Assembly: GCA_016713985.1 (NCBI GenBank) | Contig: JADJOD010000001.1 | Span: 408,501 to 472,500 of the forward strand | Origin: Lewinellaceae bacterium | GTDB lineage: Bacteria > Bacteroidota > Bacteroidia > Chitinophagales > Saprospiraceae | Direction of reading: 5' to 3' | Length of the DNA: 64,000 nt | In this document: positions 8,775 to 17,989 of the stretch, piece after piece | How positions within the stretch are numbered: the first letter of the stretch is position 1 | How the letters are laid out: the number at the start of each line of letters is the position of its first letter | Position numbers and translations under genes: made by a program | The notes under the pieces: generated by a model | Seen by the model: only the letters and a program-made list of their open reading frames with translations | Told to the model about the DNA's origin: nothing | The model's database searches: none

Positions 8775-9773
8775 TTAAAAATTCTCTTTTTGTACGTATG
8801 CCCGGAGCGTTTTCAGGATAATTGCCAGGTCGGCCCAGATCGTATAACTACCAGTACCGGTGTGTGTGGGTTCAGTATTGTCTTCGGCGTTCCTTGCCGG
8901 CTCTTGGAGTTGGCCCGTCCGCCAGAGGCCCGTCATGCCGGCCGGCTCCAGCGCGCGGGTGTTCCATTCATCGTGGGCCAGCATCTCGGCTTCATAAATC
9001 GGGAGCGGCCGGTTGCCCACCAGCGACATGTCGCCTCGCAGTACATTGATCAGTTGCGGCAATTCATCGATGCCGTATTTCTTGATCAGCCAACCCACGC
9101 GGGTAGTTGATCGAAATTTCAGCATATAAAAAAAACGGTAATTGGCCCCCATACGGTTGGAATGGCAAAACAGCGGGCCGTTTGTTTCCAGTGCGATCGA
9201 CACCGCCACAGGAAGCCAAATGACGGAGGAAAACAAAATCGCCAGGGTAGCGCCTGCGAGGTCAAAAATCCTTTTTTCGACCGGAACCCGGTATTGATAA
9301 CTTTCCGGCGACAGCTGTCCGGAAATCTCGGACATCTTCCATTTGTATTGATTCAAAAAATCGAGCCGGGCCTCCAGGCAGTTCCATTGCACCGGCATGG
9401 TGTAACAATCGTCTATTCCGGATTCCAGCAGCATTTTCCGGTCGAATGTTTCACCATGCTCTGCCAGAGCCACAAACGGTACAAAGCGGAGATCGGCGTG
9501 TTCCCGGATTTGTCGGGCGAATTCAAACCCCTTGCTGACCAGCCATTTTAAACTGCAAAACAAGGCGAAGGGCATTTGATAGGTTGTCAGGTCGTTCACC
9601 CGGCTTTCCAGCCACCGGAACGCATTTTCCTCCCGGTTGATGATTTCGAAGTAATACGTTTTATTTTGGTAGGGAAAATTGCGGATATTTTCATCGAAGC
9701 TGTTTTCAAAGCCGATGAAGAGCATTTCGCGGGTCGCTAATGATGGAGCGGACGGATAAAAATTATAATTCAT
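8775..9773 (-). CDS. Bacterial sugar transferase with N-terminal receiver-like domain
   Basis: 332 residues. The N-terminal part (residues 1-150) resembles a response-regulator receiver fold (FARQIREHADLRFVPFVAL, ESGIDDCYTMP) but has no clear phosphoacceptor Asp where PFALFCSLKW stands. The C-terminal part is a polyprenyl-phosphate sugar-1-phosphate transferase domain: KRIFDLAGATLAILFSS (membrane segment), LKFRS, DELPQLINVLRGDMSLVG and NRP, ending in ILKTLRAYVQKENF. It would start lipid-linked exopolysaccharide units. The stretch normally found between KFRS and TRVG, about 25 residues, is missing in frame. ATG 9773 is preferred over upstream Met codons because GGAGGTG lies 7 bp before it. The next gene upstream is a lone receiver protein. 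Confidence 0.8.
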   Translation of the reverse strand: MNYNFYPSAPSLATREMLFIGFENSFDENIRNFPYQNKTYYFEIINREENAFRWLESRVNDLTTYQMPFALFCSLKWLVSKGFEFARQIREHADLRFVPFVALAEHGETFDRKMLLESGIDDCYTMPVQWNCLEARLDFLNQYKWKMSEISGQLSPESYQYRVPVEKRIFDLAGATLAILFSSVIWLPVAVSIALETNGPLFCHSNRMGANYRFFYMLKFRSTTRVGWLIKKYGIDELPQLINVLRGDMSLVGNRPLPIYEAEMLAHDEWNTRALEPAGMTGLWRTGQLQEPARNAEDNTEPTHTGTGSYTIWADLAIILKTLRAYVQKENF

Positions 9774-9814
9774 AAAAAACACCTCCGACAAGTTTGATGA
9801 ACGCGTAATAAAAG

Positions 9815-10178
9815 TCAGCCGACGATTTGTTTCAGCTGCTCCTGCAACGCTGCAGGGCTGAAGGGTTTTCGGATATACGCGCAGGCGCCCAGTTGCCGCA
9901 ACCGGTATTCTTCGGCAAGGTTGTCCGAATCGCTGATCACGACGACCGGTATCCCGGAATACAAACCACTGCATCGCAGATTGGCCAGCAGGCCGGCGCC
10001 GCCCAGCCCCGGCATACGCACATCGGTCACAATCACATCGGGCAGCACACCTTTGCTCAGCCAGGCCATGGCATCGAGGCCGTTTTTGGCCCCTACCACG
10101 TCAAATTGCCGAGAGAAACGCCCCCATAAGAAAACGAAAATTGTCGTGATTTTCCACAAGAAGTATCTTCCTGTTCAT
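9815..10178 (-). CDS. Single-domain response regulator, frameshifted
   Basis: About 120 residues, a stand-alone receiver domain. ATG 10178 gives MNRKILLVENHDNFRFLMG, the first strand with acidic residues. The frame then stops at TGA near 10103. In the adjacent frame the domain continues QFDVVGAKNGLDAMAWL, the phosphoacceptor region VIVTDVRMPGLGG (Asp in VTD), VVVISDS with the switch Ser, and YIRKPFSP with the conserved Lys. Removing one base near 10110 (CTCTCGG) yields one ORF, so this is one gene with a one-base insertion. It lies just upstream of the sugar transferase with a degenerate receiver domain, so it may control exopolysaccharide synthesis. No cognate histidine kinase is in the window. 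Confidence 0.75.
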
Positions 10179-10540
10179 GGATTGAAAAGAGTCAAATCGG
10201 AAAAGAGATTGTTACAGATACCGGAGGTATGGGCCGTCCGGAACTTGGGGAGAAGGGGCGCCGTTGCCCCGATTAAAGAAAATCCGTTCCTTTACGTCAT
10301 GCCTTACACACGGGTAAATACATCAGGCGGGTGCAGCCCCGCCTGGCCGTATGGAGCGGTTTTATATTCCAATCAAAGATGGTGCCGTCTAATCTTAAAT
10401 CTGATGGTCCCTGAAAAGAATTCAAAATTGCATCAACCCATGATTTCTGCGTTTTATCCGGTTTAGGCGCCCGTTAGGCAGCCCGGGATTAAGAGGCTGT
10501 TGATACTTTTGCGCTCCAAACGGGCCGAACGACGATTTGA
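10179..10540. other. Intergenic region between divergent exopolysaccharide genes
   Basis: 362 bp between the divergently read response regulator and the second GT2 gene. A GC-rich inverted repeat (CAGGCGGG with CCCGCCTG, about 10323-10345) is the only structure I can see. No ORF here looks like a gene. Promoters for both directions should lie here but no TAnnTTTG box stands out. Confidence 0.4.
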
Positions 10541-11731
10541 ATGAACACAACCATACCAACAGTTATCTTCTGGGCAGGGCTTTTCCTGGTGGTGTATGCC
10601 TACTTAGGTTACGGCCTCGTGTTGTATCTGCTGGTTCAGGTCAAACGAGTGTTTGCCCGCCCGGTCATACCGGTCCCCGATTATTGCCCGGACGTAACAT
10701 TCATCGTTTGCGCCTTTAATGAAGAGGAGTGTATGGCGCAAAAGATCACCAATTCACTGGCGCTCGACTACCCCCCCGAACGAATCCGTTTTTTTTTCGT
10801 CACCGACGGCTCCAATGACCGAACGGCCGACATCGTACGCAATTATTCTTTCCCCGAATCAGTGAACCGGGAATGGTTTCACGAGCCCGAAAGACGAGGC
10901 AAAATCGGTGCTTTTCAGCGTGTTATGCCATTTGTACAGTCACCTGTCGTCATCAGTACCGATGCCAATACACTCGTTAACCGGGAAGCCGTTCGAAACA
11001 TCGTCCGTCATTTTTCGGACCCCGCTATCGGCGCTGTTGCCGGAGAAAAACGCATTCTTTCGGGCAAAAAAGCCGGCGCAGGCAGCGCCGGCGAAGGTAT
11101 TTACTGGAAGTACGAAAGCATGTTGAAAAAGTGGGACGCCGAACTCTGGTCGGTCATCGGTGCGGCGGGCGAGTTGTTTGCCTTTCGAACGGATCTTTAC
11201 GAACACGTACCTCCCGATACCCTTGTGGAAGACTTTTACCTGACCATGCGGATCGCCCGGAAAGGTTACCGGGTACAATACGAGCCGGATGCCTGTGCCG
11301 TCGAGACCTCTTCGGCATCGGTGGCGGAAGAGATGAAACGAAAGGTGCGTATTGCCGCCGGCGGGTTGCAAGCTGTGGTGCGCCTGGCGCCTTTGCTCAA
11401 TATTTTCAGATACGGCGTACTGAGTTTTCAATACGTGTCGCACCGTGTTCTTCGATGGACGCTTGCGCCGCTTTTTCTTCCTGTATTGCTGATTGTCAAC
11501 GTAATACTGGCGGGGCAGGGGGCGTTTTTTTACCGCGTTTTTCTTGCCGGGCAACTTCTTTTTTACGCGGCCGCGCTGGCGGGTTATTTGCTGGAGCGAA
11601 AGGAATTAAAAGTAAAGGCGTTTTTCGTGCCGTATTATTTCTGCCTGATGAATTACGCGATGTATGCCGGTTTTTTTCGGCTCGTCCGGGGCCGCCAATC
11701 CGTGTTGTGGGAGCGGGCAAAACGCGCCTGA
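10541..11731 (+). CDS. Glycosyltransferase family 2 (cellulose-synthase-like)
   Basis: 396 residues. One membrane segment near the N-terminus (residues 8-35), a GT2 domain with TFIVCAFNEEECMAQKI, a nucleotide-binding strand FFVTDGSNDRT, the DxD-type STDANT, the acceptor-site Asp in LVEDFYLTMR and a basic RKVRIAAGG where processive enzymes have QxxRW. Three or four C-terminal membrane segments follow (about 280-385). It is likely to build or modify an extracellular polysaccharide at the inner membrane. It diverges from the sugar-transferase operon and probably belongs to the same pathway. The ATG at 10541 is the first Met. The ORF is intact. Confidence 0.8.
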   Translation: MNTTIPTVIFWAGLFLVVYAYLGYGLVLYLLVQVKRVFARPVIPVPDYCPDVTFIVCAFNEEECMAQKITNSLALDYPPERIRFFFVTDGSNDRTADIVRNYSFPESVNREWFHEPERRGKIGAFQRVMPFVQSPVVISTDANTLVNREAVRNIVRHFSDPAIGAVAGEKRILSGKKAGAGSAGEGIYWKYESMLKKWDAELWSVIGAAGELFAFRTDLYEHVPPDTLVEDFYLTMRIARKGYRVQYEPDACAVETSSASVAEEMKRKVRIAAGGLQAVVRLAPLLNIFRYGVLSFQYVSHRVLRWTLAPLFLPVLLIVNVILAGQGAFFYRVFLAGQLLFYAAALAGYLLERKELKVKAFFVPYYFCLMNYAMYAGFFRLVRGRQSVLWERAKRA

Positions 11732-11899
11732 AAAATGCTCCGGTTATAGCACATTTCGGGTCACTTGTCGAGTATTTTTTATTCATTGCCATGCAACGAA
11801 TGACTTTTGACGGCGTCTCTACCAGAATTATCCACCCACCACCGGCAATAACTTGCCCCCCCCACACTCAAACACTCAAACACTCCCCCCCCTTTCGTC

Positions 11900-14310
11900 A
11901 TGAAAAAAACATTCCTCTCGTTTTCATTCCTCTTTTTTACTTTTTACACCCTGCTCGCCCAGGTATCCGTCAGTGGAAAAGTGAGCGACGAAAAAGGCCA
12001 GCCCATCGGATATGCGAGTATCGCCTTGATCGGCGCCCGGGATTCCCAATTGGTAAAAGGGGCGCTGAGTGATGAAAACGGCCTGTTTTCCATACCCGCA
12101 GTGCCGGTCGGCGCTTACCGCCTGATGACAACGATGGTGGGATATGAAAAGAAGTACACGGAAGTGTTCAACGTTGAAAGCGATAGCAAAAACGTAACGG
12201 CCGACATGACGCTACGCCCTGCCGATAATTTGCTGAAAGAAACGGAGGTCGTGGCCACACGGCCCTTGTTCGAACAAAAAGCCGACCGTCTGATCATGAA
12301 CGTGGCCAACAGCCCGGTGGCGGCCGGCGGCTCCGCGCTTGAAATGTTGCAAAAAATACCCGGCGTACTCGTCGTGCAGGATCGTGTCACCCTCGCCGGC
12401 AACCAAAGTGTACAGATCTGGATTGACGGCAAACCTTCGCAATACACCGATATGAATGCAGTGCTGCGCGATATGCCCGGCGACCAGATTGACCGGATCG
12501 AACTGATTACCCAGCCCGGCGCAAAATACGAGGCGGCAGGTGGCGCCATCATCAATATCATTCTGAAACGCAACGCCGACCTGGGCTTCAACGGCACAGC
12601 TGCCATGACGGTGGGCGGCAGTGTATACGACCTGTCGGATGCCGGTACCGACGACCGCGCGTTTTACCGCCTCAATCCTTCGCTCGCACTCAACTATCGC
12701 AGCGGCCAGTGGAACCTTTTCGGATCTTACAGTTACGCCACCCGAACGTCCTTTTCCGTGATCGACGTTGAACGTTTTATCGGCGCGGAAACCTACAATC
12801 AGTCGAATTACAACCCCTCTTCCTGGGACGTGCACAATTACCGGATCGGCGCCGATTTTTTGCAACGAAAAAAACAACCGTCGGGGTGTTGTTCCGGGGT
12901 TTCACACGCACCGGCGAAAACCGGGCAAACAACATCACCGATGTGTACAATCAGGACCAAACCCAGCAAACGGGCTCTTTTACCACCCTGAACAATACCG
13001 AAACGGATCGAAACAACATTTTTACGAATGTCAATCTCAAACACGAGTTCAACCGGGAAACCGGCCACGAAATCAACTTCGATTTTGATTACAGCGACTT
13101 CAACTTCCGCAACGTCAGTTACCTGAATATTTTCCAGAACCAGCCGGGCAGCACACCCTCGCTGTCCGAGCAAAACCTTCGCCAGCCGATCCATATTTAT
13201 GTCGGGCAGGCGGATTACACCCTGCCTTTCGATTCCACGTTCAAAGCGGAAATGGGTGGAAAAACGAGTTTCGCCACCATCAACAACGACCTGAAATTCC
13301 TGCGCGGACAAACCGTTGATCCCAGTCAATCCAACGACTTTTTGTACAAGGAGAACATCAACGCAGGCTACCTCAATTTGTCCAAAAAACTGAAACGGTT
13401 CGACTTCAATGCCGGCCTGCGCGCCGAACAAACCGTGGTGTCGGGTGAAACGATGGGTAAGCGGGAACTCGACCGCAACTACCTGCAATGGTTCCCGAGC
13501 GCCAGCGCTTTGTATCATGTGAATGACCATTTCGGGTTGCAGGGCTCTTACAGTCGCCGGGTGAATCGCCCGGGTTTTCAACAACAAAATCCCTTTGCCT
13601 TTTTTATCGATTCCCTCACGTATCAGCAGGGAAATCCCCAACTGCTGCCCGAAATATCCAACAACGCCCAGGTGGCCGTCACGTACGACAACCAGCCGTT
13701 TATCCGCATTTCCTACGGCAAAACCACCGATGTGATCATCGAAAACGCGCCGAGGCTGGAAGGCACCCGCACCTTCACCACTTCTGCCAACCTCGCGGAA
13801 TACGAACGCTGGACGTTTGAACTGAATTTCCCGATCAAATACAAAAAACTGATCGACGGATTTGGCGGTAACCAATTCATTTACAATGCTTACGATGCCG
13901 AATACCTCGATACGAAGTTCAATCGCAGCAAATGGAACTGGCTGGCTTACTGGCAGGTAAACGTCAACCTGCCCGCCGAATTCAAGGTGGAAATCGGCGG
14001 CTGGTATATGACCAAATTTCTGGAAGAATTTTTTGATATCAGCGCAATGGGCGGTCTGAATATCGGCGTTTCCAAAACGTTTTGGGACAAACGCGGGCGG
14101 CTTTCCCTGTCCGTCAACGACATCTTATACACCCAAAATTCGAAGGTGCATGTCGATTATTCAAACGTGCTGGTCAATTTCAACCAACGAAATGACTCGC
14201 GCAACGCCCGGCTGACTTTCAGTTACCGGTTCGGCAATACGGAACTGAAAAATGCCCGGCGGCGGAATACAAGTTCGGAGAACGAAACCTCCCGGGTGAA
14301 AGTGGAGTGA
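11900..14310 (+). CDS. TonB-dependent outer-membrane receptor, frameshifted
   Basis: About 804 residues after correction. A signal peptide (MKKTFLSFSFLFFTFY...LLAQ) is followed by a carboxypeptidase-regulatory-like domain (VSVSGKVSDEKGQPIGYAS, residues 22-105), a plug domain (ALEMLQKIPGVLVVQDRVTL, GDQIDRIELITQPGAKYEA) and a long beta-barrel of the outer-membrane beta-barrel family common in Bacteroidota, ending SYRFGNTELKN. The first frame runs to a stop at 12991 but loses similarity at RKKQ; a run of seven A near 12868 should be eight, giving RKKTTVGVLFRGFTRTG and the rest of the barrel from 12886 on. No SusD partner is adjacent, so this is an OmpF/FhuA-type single receptor with unknown ligand. 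The beta-mannosidase gene is convergent with it. Confidence 0.85.
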
Positions 14311-14369
14311 GCGGGAACCGTGCACGCATTATGTGTTTTAGACGGACGGCGGCCCTGTAACCGGCACAA

Positions 14370-16892
14370 CTATTTGTCAAAAGTATCCACCATACTTTTT
14401 ACCGTAAACGCGGACTGCGGGTCGTCGATAATACGATTGGTTTTGAATAAAACTGTTTTGCGCTCACCGGGTAACATATCGAAGTAGTTGTCTTCAAAAA
14501 AACCTTCGGCTTCGGTACCGATCAGCACGTTTTTCGCTAATTTTTCGCTTTCCAGGCGGATCAAATACCCTTCGTTCGCCTGTTCCACTTTCAAACTCAC
14601 GCGTGTGCGCGGCAGCGTGAGTTTGCGCGGCGGCGTCAAATAGAACAATCTGCGATTCAACAAGTTACCCTCGGCGCTTTTCAAAATGATTTCCACCACC
14701 GTGTTTTCTTCCTTGTTGCGGTTGAGCACCGTTTTAAGGTACCCCTGCCAGATCATCCGGCTCGAATCGGAGCCGATCGGCGTGTCCGGTTGTGTGACAT
14801 CGCTGAGCGCTTTTCCGTCAAAACTGAAAGCCCGCACCTGCACCGTAACACGAGTCTCCTCGTTCAGATCCGACACGCCGAATACTTTCAGAATATCGTC
14901 GTCCAGCACAGGCAAGGCCGCCACCGGCTTGTAAGCCTCGCGGGCGTAGTATTGCAAGGCCTTCCAGCGGCCGTAGTAGTCGCGGCTCGACCACGAAGCC
15001 ACCGGCCAGACGTCGTTAAACTGCCAGTAGAGTGTGCCCATACAATAGGGTTTGTTGCGCCGGTGCGCCTCGATGCCCGTGCGAATTGCTTCCGCCTGCA
15101 TGACCTGACTCATGTAAACGAAGTCTTCAAAGGTGCCGACCGGGCGGAAATCGCGTTTCAGGTATTCTGCCAGCAGTGCGTTTCCTCGGGGGAACTTTTG
15201 GTGGATGAGCATCACCTTGCTGTCGAGCAGACGGTCTTCGGGTTGGGTAAATCCAAGTATTGTACGCCATTCGGGAAAAGACTGAAACCCGTATTCGCTC
15301 ATAAAACGCGGCACCTTTTTATTGTAGGCGTCAATCGGTTCTTCGTCAATCCAGACGCCCCAAAAATGCGAATCACCTTCGGACGTGGACTTTGCATTGC
15401 GGCGCCCGTATTTCGGCGAGCTTTCCCAATACGGGATGCCGCCGCCGTAGTTGGCGACGTAGGTGGGCAGCAGGTCGTTAAAAAGTATCTGGTAATCGCG
15501 CCAGACCTGCACCCGTTGCGCTTCATTAAATTGCATTTGCCAACCCCAGTTGTGCCAGGCTTCGTTGTTTTCGTTGTTGCCGCACCAGAGGGCCATACAC
15601 GGGTGTTGCCGCAGGCGTTCGATCTGCTCGAAAGCTTCCTGCGCGCTGCTTTTCAGGAACTTGCCGTTGCCGGGGTACATGGCGCAGGCGTACATAAAAT
15701 CCTGCCAGACCATGATGCCACGTGCATCGCAGAGTTGGTAAAACAGGTCGTCTTCATAAATGCCGCCGCCCCATACCCGCAGCATATTCATGTTGGAAGC
15801 CGCCACGTCGTCGAGCAGATTTTTGTACTGAGCCGGCGTCACGCGATCCTGAAAAATATCCTGCGGGATGTAGTTGGCGCCTTTGGCGAACACCGGCACG
15901 CCGTTCAGTTTGAAGTAAAAACTTTCACCCGAGGCATCTTTTTCCGTCACCAATGCAATGGTGCGGATACCCATACGTACATCGGTTTTTTCAATAGTCG
16001 TCACGCCACGTTTGATACTGATATTGAAATCGTACAGATTGGGCTCTCCGAGGCCGTTGCACCACCACAGCTTGGGATTGGGTACTTCCCAGGTTACCGA
16101 ATCTTCATGTACGCCGATTTCTAACTTCCTGTCTTCCAGAGACTTAATTTTGTTGTACTGCATAATCACGGTGACCGGCGCAGCAACATCGGAGCGGTAA
16201 CGAAAGTAGGCCACCATACGGGCCTTATCCTTTTCTATACTTTGTGTGGTGACAAAAACATTTTCGAACAACACATCGTCCCAGGCGAGTAACTCCGGCG
16301 CTTTCATAATGCCACAACCGACAAACCGCGGGCCCCAGTCCCAGCCGTAGTGGAACTGCGCCTTACGCGTCATGGTGCGGATACCACCCGGCAATTCGTA
16401 GCCCAGGTTTTTCCACGCGGGTTCTGCTTTTTTAATCGGGCTTTCGAAGTAAATATGCAGTTTGTTGCCCGTCGGTTTGAGCCATTTTTTGGCATCGACG
16501 CTCCAGATGCGAAACATATTGTCGGTCTCTAAGATCAGGCTGTCGTTCAGGTACACTTGTGCATAGGTATCCAGTCCTTTCAGGACCAGTTCCACGTGTT
16601 TGCGCTGCAAAACGGCTTCTTCCACGTCAAAACTGCACTGAAATTCCCAGTCTTCGCGCTCGATCCACTGCAATTTTTCCTCATTATCGCGGTAAAACGG
16701 GTCCTCGATCATGCCGTTTTGCAACAAAGCGGTGTGTATGCTGACGGGCACTTTGGTGGGTTTCCACGTTTCCGTATTGGCCTGGCGAAATTCCCAGGGC
16801 ACGTGAATGGTGCGGCGAACGGGTGTTGCGACGGTTTGTGTAAGGGCTGGCATGGCGAGCAGGGCGAACGTTGCGAGAAACAATGGCTTCAT
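14370..16892 (-). CDS. Beta-mannosidase (glycoside hydrolase family 2)
   Basis: 840 residues with a signal peptide (residues 1-19, ...LLAMPALTQ), so it acts in the periplasm or outside. Domain order is that of GH2 beta-mannosidases: N-terminal jelly-roll (VPWEFRQANTETWKP; WEFQCSFDVEE), immunoglobulin-like domain, then a TIM barrel with NMLRVWGGGIYEDDLFY, the acid/base Glu in WCGNNENNEAWH, and the nucleophile Glu in FMSEYGFQSFPEW. WQFNDVWPVASWSS is also typical. It removes terminal beta-mannose from oligosaccharides or glycoproteins. A TACTTTTG box ends 5 nt before the ATG. It is read toward the TonB receptor gene; no sulfatase, SusCD or other hydrolases accompany it, so it is not a full polysaccharide-utilisation locus. 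Confidence 0.9.
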   Translation of the reverse strand: MKPLFLATFALLAMPALTQTVATPVRRTIHVPWEFRQANTETWKPTKVPVSIHTALLQNGMIEDPFYRDNEEKLQWIEREDWEFQCSFDVEEAVLQRKHVELVLKGLDTYAQVYLNDSLILETDNMFRIWSVDAKKWLKPTGNKLHIYFESPIKKAEPAWKNLGYELPGGIRTMTRKAQFHYGWDWGPRFVGCGIMKAPELLAWDDVLFENVFVTTQSIEKDKARMVAYFRYRSDVAAPVTVIMQYNKIKSLEDRKLEIGVHEDSVTWEVPNPKLWWCNGLGEPNLYDFNISIKRGVTTIEKTDVRMGIRTIALVTEKDASGESFYFKLNGVPVFAKGANYIPQDIFQDRVTPAQYKNLLDDVAASNMNMLRVWGGGIYEDDLFYQLCDARGIMVWQDFMYACAMYPGNGKFLKSSAQEAFEQIERLRQHPCMALWCGNNENNEAWHNWGWQMQFNEAQRVQVWRDYQILFNDLLPTYVANYGGGIPYWESSPKYGRRNAKSTSEGDSHFWGVWIDEEPIDAYNKKVPRFMSEYGFQSFPEWRTILGFTQPEDRLLDSKVMLIHQKFPRGNALLAEYLKRDFRPVGTFEDFVYMSQVMQAEAIRTGIEAHRRNKPYCMGTLYWQFNDVWPVASWSSRDYYGRWKALQYYAREAYKPVAALPVLDDDILKVFGVSDLNEETRVTVQVRAFSFDGKALSDVTQPDTPIGSDSSRMIWQGYLKTVLNRNKEENTVVEIILKSAEGNLLNRRLFYLTPPRKLTLPRTRVSLKVEQANEGYLIRLESEKLAKNVLIGTEAEGFFEDNYFDMLPGERKTVLFKTNRIIDDPQSAFTVKSMVDTFDK

Positions 16893-16897
16893 GCGGG

Positions 16898-16905
16898 CAA
16901 AAGTA
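16898..16905 (-). promoter_or_regulatory. -7 box directly before the beta-mannosidase ATG
   Basis: The minus strand reads TACTTTTG, then CCCGC, then ATG. If this TAnnTTTG box is used, transcription would start at or next to the start codon, giving a leaderless or nearly leaderless mRNA. Similar spacing is seen at 47267-47274 and 52593-52600. Confidence 0.4.
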
Positions 16906-17132
16906 CAGTTTCAATCGGGGCTGCAAAATCAGATTCCCCTCGTGTTTGTATAAAAATTGGCGATAAAACGCGTCGCTTTTTGGCGTTTGGACGAACATCC
17001 CGTGTACTTTGCCCGAAAGCGGTTACTTTTGGGTTACATTAGGGATAAAACAAACCACCGAAGTGCTGAAACAGTATTTGCAAACCTCCGGTGAATTAAT
17101 TTATCGGGCCAATATTTCCAATTCGAGTACTT

Positions 17133-17759
17133 ATGTCCGTTGACCACCCAAATCTGCCGCAGGCAGGCGACCCGGCGCCCTTTTTTGAATTCCAGACACC
17201 GCAGGGTCCCATCGTTTTCCCGGAATACAGCCTGGGATACTGGTGTGTATTTTTTGCTCATCCGGCCAATTTTACCTCTGCCTGGACCATGTTTTCGGCG
17301 TTTTTAGCCAAAAAAGAGCGCTGGCTCAACGAACGCAACACCAAGGTGCTGGCCCTGTCCACCGAGTCCATGCGCCAGAACGACTGGTCGGACAAAGCCC
17401 GGCGTTTCATCGGCATTCACCTGAAGGCCCCGGTGCTGGAAGACCTCGATTTCAGGGTCGCCAACCTCTACGGCATGGCTTCAGGCCGCCGCCCCCAGCC
17501 GGGTTGTAACCGGCTCGCCTTTATCATTGATCCTGAAGGTATTATCCGGCATGTCATCACACGGCCGCTGATGCCCGATATCGAAAGCGCCCTGCTGGAA
17601 ATAGAAGCCCTTTTCGACCGGCTGCAAGGGAATCTCACGGAAGGTTTTCGCCCGGAACCACTTGAAGCCGTGGGCCATATCGAGCAATCCGACGCTACGG
17701 GCAAACGCTACAAGGCCAAACCTGCACATTTCCCGAAGAAGAAAATTTCGCCGAATTGA
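17133..17759 (+). CDS. Peroxiredoxin-like protein lacking the peroxidatic Cys
   Basis: 208 residues with the fold of 1-Cys (Prx6-type) peroxiredoxins: AGDPAPFFEFQTPQG at the start, then FFAHPANFTSAWTMFSAF, VLALSTES, GMASGRRPQPGCNRLAFIIDPEGIIRH and a C-terminal dimerisation-type tail. In peroxiredoxins the second block reads HPxDFTPVCTTE, with the catalytic Cys after FTPV; here that position is Trp51. The remaining Cys residues (Cys38 and one in QPGC) are not at the catalytic site. The protein therefore should not be a normal peroxidase. It could be a structural or binding homologue. No signal peptide is seen. ATG 17133 was taken as the first Met. A strong terminator follows 16 bp after the stop. 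Confidence 0.75.
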   Translation: MSVDHPNLPQAGDPAPFFEFQTPQGPIVFPEYSLGYWCVFFAHPANFTSAWTMFSAFLAKKERWLNERNTKVLALSTESMRQNDWSDKARRFIGIHLKAPVLEDLDFRVANLYGMASGRRPQPGCNRLAFIIDPEGIIRHVITRPLMPDIESALLEIEALFDRLQGNLTEGFRPEPLEAVGHIEQSDATGKRYKAKPAHFPKKKISPN

Positions 17760-17775
17760 GGGGGGAACCTGAAAC

Positions 17776-17811
17776 AAAAAAGCCTTCTCCGGTGTCGGAG
17801 AAGGCTTTTTT
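17776..17811. terminator. Bidirectional rho-independent terminator
   Basis: A perfect hairpin with 16-bp arms (AAAAAAGCCTTCTCCG and its complement) and loop GTGT has A and T tracts on both sides. It sits between the convergent peroxiredoxin-like gene and tRNA-Gln and can serve both. Confidence 0.9.
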
Positions 17812-17813
17812 TG

Positions 17814-17884
17814 TTGGGCCACAAGGACTCGAACCCTGAATAACAGAACCAAAATCTGCTGTGTTACCATTACACCATGGCCCA
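17814..17884 (-). tRNA. tRNA-Gln (anticodon TTG)
   Basis: 71 nt on the minus strand. The acceptor stem TGGGCCA pairs fully with TGGCCCA, followed by discriminator A at 17814; CCA is not encoded. The D arm is GGTGTAATGGTAACACA, the anticodon stem GCAGA/TCTGT encloses the loop TTTTGGT with anticodon TTG, and the T arm CAGGG-TTCGAGT-CCTTG closes with one G-T pair. It reads the Gln codon CAA (and CAG by wobble). A well-formed promoter lies upstream. Confidence 0.95.
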
Positions 17885-17905
17885 GTGCTTTTTTCAAAAG
17901 CGGGG

Positions 17906-17936
17906 CAAAGGTACATCTATCGGTAGTTCTGTGCAA
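17906..17936 (-). promoter_or_regulatory. Promoter of tRNA-Gln
   Basis: On the minus strand TTG (17934-17936) is followed after 20 bp by TACCTTTG (17906-17913), the Bacteroidota -33/-7 arrangement. The predicted start lies about 15 nt before the tRNA 5' end. Confidence 0.65.
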
Positions 17937-17989
17937 GAGGCGGAAAGAATTTTTTGATTGAATGTGTTGGCGGGGTTTTCAGACGGTCT

